DNA from: UBA10183 sp041653835 | GTDB lineage: Bacteria > Omnitrophota > Gorgyraeia > Gorgyraeales > Gorgyraeaceae | NCBI GenBank assembly: GCA_041653835.1 | Contig: JBAZEP010000022.1 | Location: forward strand, 1-25,517 | Direction of reading: 5' to 3' | Length of the DNA stretch: 25,517 bases | Shown here: positions 16,015-23,363 of the stretch, piece by piece | Numbering within the stretch: position 1 is the stretch's first letter | How the letters are laid out: every line of letters begins with the position of its first letter | Translations under genes and position numbers: made by a program | Notes under the pieces: model-generated | Seen by the model: only the letters and a program-made list of their open reading frames with translations | Told to the model about the DNA's origin: nothing | Database searches by the model: none

Positions 16015-16962
16015 ATGGCATACCTCAAAAAATATCTCAATTTCAAGATTATCGCGTTGATATTTGTCCTAAGTCTATCTTCGGCGGGATTTATAACCGC
16101 GGACGATAACTCGAATTCTTTTCATTTTACCGTCACCGCGGATATGAGGAATAATCACGAAGGATTCAGAAAGGTCTGTAAAGCTATTAATGAGAAAGCA
16201 GGAGGCCCCGGGGCATTCCACATCTCCGCGGGAGACATAAACCCTGTAGCTAAAAACCGGAAGATAATAGACGAAGAATTCGGGACTGATGCAGTATGGT
16301 ATCCTGTGGCGGGAAACCATGAATTGGATGACCGTGCCGGCTCCGATATGAAATGGATCAGGAACGAATTTCATTCTTTGCCGTATATAGTAAACAAAGG
16401 GCCTCTTAATTGCGAAGAAACCACGTATTCTTTTGATTATAAAAACGCGCATTTTGTAGTATTGAATGAATATTATGACGGCGCGAGTGACACCAAGGCT
16501 GACGGCAATATCGTTCCCTCGCTGTTTAGCTGGCTGAAAGAAGATCTGGATAAAAATACCAGGCCTTTTATATTCGTATTCGGCCACGAGCCGGCTTTTA
16601 GCGTGCCTGATGAATATTGGAAAACGGCCCGCCATTCCGGCGATAGCCTGGATAAATATCCTGAAAATCGGGATGCCTTCTGGAATTTACTGGAAGAAAA
16701 AGACGTAACAGCTTATATATGCGGCCATACGCACTGTTATTCGCGTTATCAACACGCAGGCGGCAATGTATGGCAGGTAGTGCCGGTTACCTGCCCTCCG
16801 CCAAATAGCCATAAATATGACGCCTGGTTAAATATAGTTGTTTCCGGCAGAGATGTCAATTTTGAAGTTTACCGCGACACGGATGAAGACGGTAAGTATT
16901 CTATTTATGACAGTTGGACGGTTTCCCGGCAGTTTGTTACCGCCTTTATGTATAAATATTGA
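16015..16962 (+). CDS. Exported calcineurin-like metallophosphoesterase
   Basis: The 315-aa protein has a signal peptide (LKKYLNFKIIALIFVLSLSS, cleavage before ADD) and a calcineurin-like phosphoesterase fold. Metal-site motifs in order: D43 in TADMRN, D74 in AGDIN, N101-H102 in GNHELDD, H191 in GHEP, and H238/H240 in GHTH. In most family members the first motif is DxH; here the third position is Arg (R45), so one metal site may differ, as in purple-acid-phosphatase-like or phosphodiesterase subgroups. The C-terminus has a short beta domain with DTDEDGKYSIYDSW. The start ATG 16015 is only 9 nt after the tRNA CCA end and has no clear RBS. Substrate unknown; periplasmic phosphate scavenging is a guess. 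Confidence 0.85.
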   Translation: MAYLKKYLNFKIIALIFVLSLSSAGFITADDNSNSFHFTVTADMRNNHEGFRKVCKAINEKAGGPGAFHISAGDINPVAKNRKIIDEEFGTDAVWYPVAGNHELDDRAGSDMKWIRNEFHSLPYIVNKGPLNCEETTYSFDYKNAHFVVLNEYYDGASDTKADGNIVPSLFSWLKEDLDKNTRPFIFVFGHEPAFSVPDEYWKTARHSGDSLDKYPENRDAFWNLLEEKDVTAYICGHTHCYSRYQHAGGNVWQVVPVTCPPPNSHKYDAWLNIVVSGRDVNFEVYRDTDEDGKYSIYDSWTVSRQFVTAFMYKY

Positions 16963-16987
16963 CTACGGGTTTATAGTATGGTATAAT
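16959..16987 (+). promoter_or_regulatory. Extended -10 sigma70 promoter of leader module 1
   Basis: TTGACT (16959-16964), a 17-base spacer, TGG and TATAAT (16982-16987). The -35 overlaps the phosphoesterase stop codon. Predicted transcription start about 16994. It is closely matched by the promoter at 20578-20606, including the downstream ATTTATTTTAA. Confidence 0.85.
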
Positions 16988-17017
16988 TTATTTTAACGTA
17001 AATAACAGTATAAAGTT

Positions 17018-17043
17018 AAGGCCATGGTAAAGATGGCCTTTTT
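17018..17043 (+). terminator. Leader hairpin with T-tract (attenuator-like), module 1
   Basis: AAGGCCAT (17018-17025) pairs with ATGGCCTT (17033-17040) over a 7-nt loop, with five T from 17039. It lies downstream of the promoter and upstream of the coding region, the order of an attenuator or small-RNA terminator. Predicted short transcript of about 50 nt. It matches the hairpin at 20637. Confidence 0.75.
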
Positions 17044-17088
17044 ATGTCTGTTAATATCCAATACTTTTTAAAGGGATTAAATATATGA
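17044..17088 (+). CDS. Putative 14-codon leader ORF overlapping the start of the 1155-aa gene
   Basis: ATG 17044, directly after the T-tract, opens a 14-codon frame (MSVNIQYFLKGLNI) whose TGA overlaps the next ATG as ATGA (17085-17088). It resembles the N-terminus encoded at the same place in module 2 (MSMDINNLLKNYTI). So it may be the ancestral start, now separated by a frame change, or a coupling peptide. It has no clear RBS. Confidence 0.4.
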   Translation: MSVNIQYFLKGLNI

Positions 17089-20000
17089 AAAATATAAAAA
17101 TAATTCCTGTACTCCTCGCAATTATTATGTTTTTTTATGCTGAGTTAGGGTATGCCGGAGACAGGTTTTATCTTCGTGTTCCAGCGGGCGTCAGGCCTGA
17201 GATAATGAAGGTAATGTCGGAGTTTTATAGAATTAAAAGCGATAATTGTTACAGGGAAGCTTTGCGCGTGTTGCGGGAGGTTTTCCCTGTTTTCTCGCTG
17301 GATAACATGGAAGGATTCAGCGCCAGGACAGGAGCCCTCAGAAAACGGGAGATAAGCGGCCTGTCTGTAAGCCCGACCACGGGTAAAATGGTATATTCGG
17401 ATTTAGCCAATCTGACAAACGGCCTGCCGAAATACACGTCCAAAGCTTATTATCATATTGAAGAGCTGGAAGAAGTATCATGCTCTATATTCGAGTTAAC
17501 CGGTGATAATAAACCTGATAATATATGGGTCGATAATTTTATACCTATTATGGGAGAAGGCATATATCACATAGACGGGAGGCTGTTTACCGATAAAGAA
17601 CTGTCAAGATGCGGGATGAAAAAGGTTGTTGATGAAAAAGGCAGTCCGCTGAAGATCAAGGCATTTGCCACCGGAGGGCGGGTAATATCCATACCCGGTC
17701 CATGGGTTGTCCCGTATATAGAGGAAAACGGCAAAACACATATTCTGAGTACCTTTAAGGATATTTCAAAAATAGCAGGCACAGAAATAACAAGGAAAAA
17801 TTTACAGCAGGCGCTTTTGCGGCTTGCCTCAACCGGGAAGATAAAGCTTAAGCTCGCTTCGGGCCTGGAGTTTAAAGGCAATGGCTGTTATAGTTTCAAT
17901 CCCAGGGAAGGGGTATTGCCTGAGCTGGAAGGTAAATCCGTGTATATACCGGCGTTAGATTATTATGGCGCTAAAGATGACGGTTTTCCTACAAGAGGAG
18001 GCGTTGGGGCCAGCGCCGAAGTGGAAAGAGAAGGTTATGATATAGAAAGAGATTTAAGAACTGACGGAGGGGTATGCTCGGCTAATATGATAGATATGAT
18101 AAAGTTATTCGACAGGGCTAACCTGCCGGAATTGCCGAAAGACAGCGTCTATAAAGAGGCATGGAGCGGTATAAGATTGAGTTATAATACTTACAGGCTG
18201 GAGGCATTTGCCTCAAGCAGGGCGGATGCGGTAAGTACCTCTATATTTGAAAAATATATATGCGAAGTTTTCGGCACAGAGGACGTAGAGGAGGCAAGAG
18301 GGCTGTATTTCAATTATCTGTATAAAACATTGGCGAAGAATATAAAAGCGTCCATTAAAAACAACGTTATCAGGAAAGCGTCATCCAATACCATAATTAA
18401 CTGGGGGACTTTCCTTGAGTTTATAGACAATGAGAGCATCATAAAGAATAAGGGGAGTGTGGAGGACAGGGCTTTTTTATTAAGCTGGGAATTCCCTTTG
18501 AGATGCCTGGCGAATATCTACACGAACTGTTACGCGCCATGGGAAACTGTCAAAGAGAACAACAAGGTTTTATTATGGGACACCAAAAAAAGAGAGAGGC
18601 TCCCTTTTGACAATGAATATTTTTATAATGTGTTTATGCCTGAGTTTTTCGGACAGGAAGCGGATAGCGCCGCTCGTTACTTCAAGTCGTTAGGCAACTC
18701 ATCATGCTATAATTTTGTTAACCACCTTATTGAATTCAGCCGCGATATTGACAGTTTAGCGTTAAAAATAGACTACCACTGCAACGAAGATATCGATATC
18801 CCCGGTGATGAAATAATTACGGCGGTCAGGGGATATTTACAGCATTTTCTGGATTTGGATAAGGGGCTGTTGGAAACCGAGCAGTTGATAGGTAAAAATA
18901 TGGATAAGGATAAGATTGCCGATAAAATAACGGATATGTTCATAGGCAGCCGTAAAACCCGATTAGGAAGCTATCCTTTGCGAGAAAATATAAAGGATAT
19001 TGAGAAAAGGATAATAGAAGGCATTGAAAAAAAAGTACCGATAGAGGTGGTGATGACCTGGGCGCCTAAAAAGCATCTTGTTACCGGCGAAGAGAACGCC
19101 GTAGATTTAAATGAACTGGTGGCGCTGGAGAGATTGTATGATATCCATAAAAATGTCCAAAAAATTTACGCGCCGGGACTGCATTATACTTTTTATATAG
19201 AAGACCTTGCGGGCGATTTTATAGAAGGCAGGAGCGGAGAAATCCAGGAATCCATCAGGAATTACAGCGGCGGCATGCGGCAGCTGGTAAAGGTTTTGGG
19301 CGCGGAAGATGTCCTGACCTTTGTCAGCACAAATGAATTCGCCAAAGAAGAAGGTGTCTATGAAGAAATGCTTAAGCGTATGGATGAGATCTATACAAAG
19401 ATAGAAGCTTACTGGATAGAATCGGAAGAAAAAGGAATTCAAAATTACCAGGATTACGAAAGTTATAAAGAATTACAAAAGTTAGGTTGGGAAGGCAGCA
19501 TCCCGCAGGAAATGAGGGATTATTATTTGGAGCGGGCGTATCATTTATACCACGATACGATTTCGTTGGAAGAAAAAAAGCATATGGTTATGAGAGATTT
19601 GACGCAGGTGTTGGTTGCTGCCCAGTTCAATATGCTGAGAGGACAGGGAGAAATCGCCCCATTAAAATTTTCATTTGTGCGCCCCGCGCCAGGGATCCCG
19701 TTAAGCCGCATGAGGGCAAGAGTGGACTTAAGGACGGTCTCGGTTGATGTAACTAAAAAGAGCATACCTCCATGGACAGGCAAGGGGTATCTCGCTTTTA
19801 GAAAAGGAAAGATTTTACCGCATATGAGGAGTTGGAGAGAACCGATTGAAGATCCTGATAAGATGGTTAAAGGAGTGCTTACTTTATCCCGCGGGAACGA
19901 ATATGTCCGGATAAGAGCGGATTACCTGGTCCTGAACTCTAATATTACGGATGAAGCAATAAAAGATCTAAAGATTGTAAATAGACTATCCGGTAATGAC

Positions 20001-20552
20001 GTCAAAGAGATTGACAAGGCTCTTGTGGAGCTGGATAAGATAGCTGAATTTGACCACTATAGAGTTGCGCGGATAGTGGAAAAAGTATTTGCCGGCAGAG
20101 GCCTTAGGTTAATAATCGAGCCTAACTGGATAGATATTATTAATATAGAAAATGGAGATATTGTTGGCTACAGAACTTTCGATGACTGGAATGTGGCTGG
20201 GCCGGCCGCGCTGTTGTTTTTACACGCGGAAATAGATGATAAATATTCGTATTTGCGGGGAAAAAGGCTTTTCCCCTTAATATATCGATGGATGCCTGGC
20301 CGGCCGGAATTCTCTAAATACTCAGGCTCCGAGATAATATCAGGTACGCCGGTAAATGCCAGCGCCGCGAGGGCGATGTGGCGCAGCGGTTTTAAGGATA
20401 TAAAGATAAGGTATATATTTGCCTACAAGGATATAGAACGAATCGAGGAGATCGAAGAAGGTAAAACTTATAAGGTGAACGCCCGTTTTCCGGATGTTGA
20501 CGCATCTTTTTTTTCGATGGAGGAAATTCAAAAACTACAGACCCAACTATAG
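17085..20552 (+). CDS. Large exported orphan protein (1155 aa) with N-terminal LRVP motif
   Basis: I do not recognise this protein as a whole. It has a signal peptide (MKNIKIIPVLLAIIMFFYAE..., cleavage near YAGD) followed at once by FYLRVPAG, a motif shared with the other two proteins of this region. AAGGGA lies 8 nt before ATG 17085. The body is mixed alpha/beta and soluble, without further TM helices. One stretch (SKIAGTEITRKNLQQALLRLASTGKIKL, ~230-258) looks winged-helix-like. A segment near 650-720 (VVMTWAPKKHLVTG, then IHKNVQKIYAPGLHYTFYIEDLAG) recalls the PvcA/Dit1 isocyanide-synthase layout, but this is only a pattern impression. The C-terminal ~250 residues (GPAALLFLHAEIDDKYSYL, YRTFDDW) are unassigned. 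Codon use looks more A/T-rich than the housekeeping genes. It is preceded by leader module 1. Confidence 0.7.
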   Translation: MKNIKIIPVLLAIIMFFYAELGYAGDRFYLRVPAGVRPEIMKVMSEFYRIKSDNCYREALRVLREVFPVFSLDNMEGFSARTGALRKREISGLSVSPTTGKMVYSDLANLTNGLPKYTSKAYYHIEELEEVSCSIFELTGDNKPDNIWVDNFIPIMGEGIYHIDGRLFTDKELSRCGMKKVVDEKGSPLKIKAFATGGRVISIPGPWVVPYIEENGKTHILSTFKDISKIAGTEITRKNLQQALLRLASTGKIKLKLASGLEFKGNGCYSFNPREGVLPELEGKSVYIPALDYYGAKDDGFPTRGGVGASAEVEREGYDIERDLRTDGGVCSANMIDMIKLFDRANLPELPKDSVYKEAWSGIRLSYNTYRLEAFASSRADAVSTSIFEKYICEVFGTEDVEEARGLYFNYLYKTLAKNIKASIKNNVIRKASSNTIINWGTFLEFIDNESIIKNKGSVEDRAFLLSWEFPLRCLANIYTNCYAPWETVKENNKVLLWDTKKRERLPFDNEYFYNVFMPEFFGQEADSAARYFKSLGNSSCYNFVNHLIEFSRDIDSLALKIDYHCNEDIDIPGDEIITAVRGYLQHFLDLDKGLLETEQLIGKNMDKDKIADKITDMFIGSRKTRLGSYPLRENIKDIEKRIIEGIEKKVPIEVVMTWAPKKHLVTGEENAVDLNELVALERLYDIHKNVQKIYAPGLHYTFYIEDLAGDFIEGRSGEIQESIRNYSGGMRQLVKVLGAEDVLTFVSTNEFAKEEGVYEEMLKRMDEIYTKIEAYWIESEEKGIQNYQDYESYKELQKLGWEGSIPQEMRDYYLERAYHLYHDTISLEEKKHMVMRDLTQVLVAAQFNMLRGQGEIAPLKFSFVRPAPGIPLSRMRARVDLRTVSVDVTKKSIPPWTGKGYLAFRKGKILPHMRSWREPIEDPDKMVKGVLTLSRGNEYVRIRADYLVLNSNITDEAIKDLKIVNRLSGNDVKEIDKALVELDKIAEFDHYRVARIVEKVFAGRGLRLIIEPNWIDIINIENGDIVGYRTFDDWNVAGPAALLFLHAEIDDKYSYLRGKRLFPLIYRWMPGRPEFSKYSGSEIISGTPVNASAARAMWRSGFKDIKIRYIFAYKDIERIEEIEEGKTYKVNARFPDVDASFFSMEEIQKLQTQL

Positions 20553-20577
20553 TCTTTACTATACGCAAATCTAAATA

Positions 20578-20606
20578 TTGACCGTGATCCCCTGTTATGG
20601 TACAAT
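20578..20606 (+). promoter_or_regulatory. Extended -10 sigma70 promoter of leader module 2
   Basis: TTGACC (20578-20583), a 17-base spacer, TGG and TACAAT (20601-20606). Predicted transcription start about 20613. From the -10 to the hairpin the spacing is identical to module 1 (36 bases), and most bases are the same. Confidence 0.8.
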
Positions 20607-20636
20607 TTATTTTAATGTAAAGAGCGGTATAAACCC

Positions 20637-20662
20637 AGGGCCATGGAAGACGTGGCCTTTTT
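20637..20662 (+). terminator. Leader hairpin with T-tract (attenuator-like), module 2
   Basis: AGGGCCAT (20637-20644) pairs with GTGGCCTT (20652-20659) over a 7-nt loop, with five T at 20658-20662. Compared with module 1, two pairs change to G-U wobbles, so pairing is kept while sequence varies. The ATG of the next gene follows the last T directly. Confidence 0.75.
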
Positions 20663-23335
20663 ATGTCTATGGATATTAATAACTTATTAAAGAATTATAC
20701 TATAAAGATATTATCGCTGGCTATGTCAGGGCTGTTCTTTTTTAACAGTTCGGTATATGGCATAGATATATCCGGTAAAACCTGCCTGAGGATTAATCTT
20801 ACTTCAAATACGTCAAAAGGCATAGAAAGGTTAAAAGAATTTTATGAACAATATGGGGATAGTTTTGTCAGTAAGATCCGAAATGAAAGCGCCGGCGTCG
20901 AACAGATACTCGAATGGTATGAAAAAGCGCGTGAATACTATACTATTTATTCCGAAGGATATCCTGACAGCAATGTAAGGATAATAGGCAAACTTCATGA
21001 ATTGGCAGGGCTGGTCATAGAGTCACTAGCCAAAACAGCGGATAGTGAGGCTGCTATACGCAATGTCAAGGCTCTTGAAATGCCGGCGAGAGAGGCAAAA
21101 GAGGACAAACTGCTCCTTATTAACAGGATGTGGGAGAGCAACGGTAAAATTTACAAGATTATTAAAGAGGCGGAAAACGCAGAAACGGCAAGGAAAAAAT
21201 TGATCTCTTATTTAAATGAAAAGCGAGATACATTGTTTTCGGGTGAGAAGAATGGGCCTTATAGTGATCTTGCTGACAATGAAAAGCTTATTATTTACGG
21301 TATAATAAACAGTTTTCAGAGTATGCTTCAGCCCTATTTTATAGATTTAGTAAATAAGGCATTAAAAAGGGAGCATAATAATGCGCCGGAATATTCAATC
21401 ATTGAATATTTATGGCAATTAGCTCATTCAGGGCAGGGGAAGACCGGGGACTTGCTGGAAAAAACCGATATTAGTTTCTTCTATGAATTTATCCATATGT
21501 TTAGAAGGCTTGATGGAGATATGCAGGATAGATTTGCTAAAAATGCGGACCTGGGCATAGTTATGGATATGGCGAATAAAATGCAAGGAGCAGCCGCGGC
21601 CAGGATCCGGGAGCCAATCCTTGATTTTCTATCTTTTTCCGCAGACACTGCCTTTTTGGGAATAGATTCCGGGTTGTCCCCGGAGCTTGTAAGAGAATAT
21701 GAGAAAAATAAAAAATATATACTTAAAGTTTTTAATGGAACTGAGGCTGATTGGAATAATTGGAAGTGGCAGGCAAGACATATTGTACGTAACCGGGCGG
21801 ACATGGAAAAAATGGGAGTTAAATTGACGCCCGGGGAAGGAAATGCTATAGACGCGCTAAATCAAAATAAAAGGATTTTTTCAATTACGCCGCATCACAT
21901 AGCTCTTATGAGTCAAAATCCATCTCTTCGGGATCTGGCTATACGAAGGCAGGTTATGCCGGAGGAAGAGCATCTTGTATGGGAACTAATAGCGAGTTCT
22001 GATGTTATGAGAGAAAACGATACCAGCCCCGCAGATAGGGTTGTTCGGCGTTATGCCAAGATATGCGTCCTGAATGTAGTAGACAGTTGTTTTCAAGATT
22101 GCAGATATTGCCAGAGAGCCCAACTGCAGAAACTCGGAGACGCGACTACGGTCTCAAGCAATGATATTAAAGCCGGCATAGAGTATATCAGGGGCAACAA
22201 GGCCATTACACAAGTCCTGGTTACCGGCGGGGATCCGTTAAAGATGAGCACCGGGAAAATAGATTGGATATTAGGGGAGCTATGCTCAATAAAACATGTG
22301 GATGGTATTCGTATTGGTACGCGCGCATTCGCTGTTCTACCGCAAAGGTTTGATGACGAACTTTTGAAGGTGTTGGAAAAATATCACAAAAGGAAGCCTA
22401 TTACCTTGGTCACGCATTTTGAGCATCCCCGCGAAGTTACGCCATATACGCGGGAGGCCGTTCAAAAAGTTAAAAAGCTCGGCATTGAGATCCTAAATCA
22501 ACAGGTTTTTACCAGGTATGTCAGCAGCCGGCATATTGCCTCTGCTTTGAATATGTCCTTGGTGGACATAGGGATCAGGCCGTATTATATATTTTTCCCA
22601 AAACCAAAAAAAGAACAAAGAGCTTACTTTGTGCCTATCGCGCGTATTTTGCAGATGTGGCGGGAAGAGATGAGATTATTGCCCGGGATAGGCCGGACAG
22701 GGCAGATAGTTTTTAATGTTCCGGGAAAAGGCAAGATGCAGTTGATCGATGGAACAGGATACAGGTTAATTGGGATTTTGCCTGATGGACAAAGGGCTTA
22801 TTTGTTTTCTTCGTGGTATTATGGGCTTTTAAAAGACCCCGCGCCGTATGTGCATTTCGATATCCCTATCCTGGAATATCTGACGACGATGCGTAGCGAG
22901 ATGGGAGAGTCGCCTGAAGATTACGCGTCTATCTGGGATTATGGTTATGGCGGTTCCGTTTTGGGATTTATGCACACTATCGCCCGGCTTAGATATGAAG
23001 ATAAGATAGAAAATACAATAACCATAGCCGAAATAAATAAATTCCGGATAAAAGATAAGTCCGGTGCGAAGTTTTCTTATAGTACGGTTTGGAGAGAATT
23101 TTATGACGCCGAGAAACTTGGATTAATAAGGAAACTGAAAAAGGCGGATGGCGCGGTGGTTAGGCGTAAGGGCAGTATTGTATATGAAATTATCGCGGAA
23201 CTTACAAAAGGGCAATTAAGAGATCTGGCTGAAGACGAGGCTATAATAGAAGCGCTTAAAAGAGGGCGAATTAGAGAAGAGGAAGCGCAAAAAATAATAA
23301 ATAAAATAACTTCGGTTATAACCAGTAGTTTATGA
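20663..23335 (+). CDS. Signal-peptide protein with a radical-SAM KamA-type 2,3-aminomutase domain
   Basis: The 890-aa protein has a signal-peptide-like N-terminus (KNYTIKILSLAMSGLFFF, cleavage near VYG), then CLRINLTS, a helical domain ~50-350 that I cannot assign, a lysine 2,3-aminomutase family domain ~363-770, and a winged-helix-like tail ~790-850. The aminomutase begins in family style (WNNWKWQARHIVRN). It has CxxxCxxC for the 4Fe-4S/SAM cluster (C476, C480, C483), R485 at the carboxylate-binding position, and a likely PLP lysine K691 in VPGKGK. The two Asp that bind the lysine side chain in KamA are replaced by K647 and N685, as reported for clostridial glutamate 2,3-aminomutase. The product could therefore be beta-glutamate. 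The start lacks an RBS; ATG 20669 is an alternative. An exported radical-SAM enzyme is unexpected, so the N-terminus may be a membrane anchor. Confidence 0.85.
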   Translation: MSMDINNLLKNYTIKILSLAMSGLFFFNSSVYGIDISGKTCLRINLTSNTSKGIERLKEFYEQYGDSFVSKIRNESAGVEQILEWYEKAREYYTIYSEGYPDSNVRIIGKLHELAGLVIESLAKTADSEAAIRNVKALEMPAREAKEDKLLLINRMWESNGKIYKIIKEAENAETARKKLISYLNEKRDTLFSGEKNGPYSDLADNEKLIIYGIINSFQSMLQPYFIDLVNKALKREHNNAPEYSIIEYLWQLAHSGQGKTGDLLEKTDISFFYEFIHMFRRLDGDMQDRFAKNADLGIVMDMANKMQGAAAARIREPILDFLSFSADTAFLGIDSGLSPELVREYEKNKKYILKVFNGTEADWNNWKWQARHIVRNRADMEKMGVKLTPGEGNAIDALNQNKRIFSITPHHIALMSQNPSLRDLAIRRQVMPEEEHLVWELIASSDVMRENDTSPADRVVRRYAKICVLNVVDSCFQDCRYCQRAQLQKLGDATTVSSNDIKAGIEYIRGNKAITQVLVTGGDPLKMSTGKIDWILGELCSIKHVDGIRIGTRAFAVLPQRFDDELLKVLEKYHKRKPITLVTHFEHPREVTPYTREAVQKVKKLGIEILNQQVFTRYVSSRHIASALNMSLVDIGIRPYYIFFPKPKKEQRAYFVPIARILQMWREEMRLLPGIGRTGQIVFNVPGKGKMQLIDGTGYRLIGILPDGQRAYLFSSWYYGLLKDPAPYVHFDIPILEYLTTMRSEMGESPEDYASIWDYGYGGSVLGFMHTIARLRYEDKIENTITIAEINKFRIKDKSGAKFSYSTVWREFYDAEKLGLIRKLKKADGAVVRRKGSIVYEIIAELTKGQLRDLAEDEAIIEALKRGRIREEEAQKIINKITSVITSSL

Positions 23336-23363
23336 GCCTATTTTGCGGATAGGAGGGATAATC

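Noticed and set aside
15897..16109. A plus-strand frame of 70 codons running through tRNA-Leu(CAA)
   Set aside because: It is an artefact of reading through the tRNA and conflicts with the phosphoesterase frame.
16994..17043. A known riboswitch or T-box in the duplicated leader
   Set aside because: Only about 25 nt lie between the predicted transcription start and the hairpin, too short for a known aptamer, and no T-box or other conserved core is visible.
23343..23363. TTG 23343 as start of the J-domain protein
   Set aside because: It would place AGGAGG inside the coding region; ATG 23364 has that site 7 nt upstream and begins a normal signal peptide.
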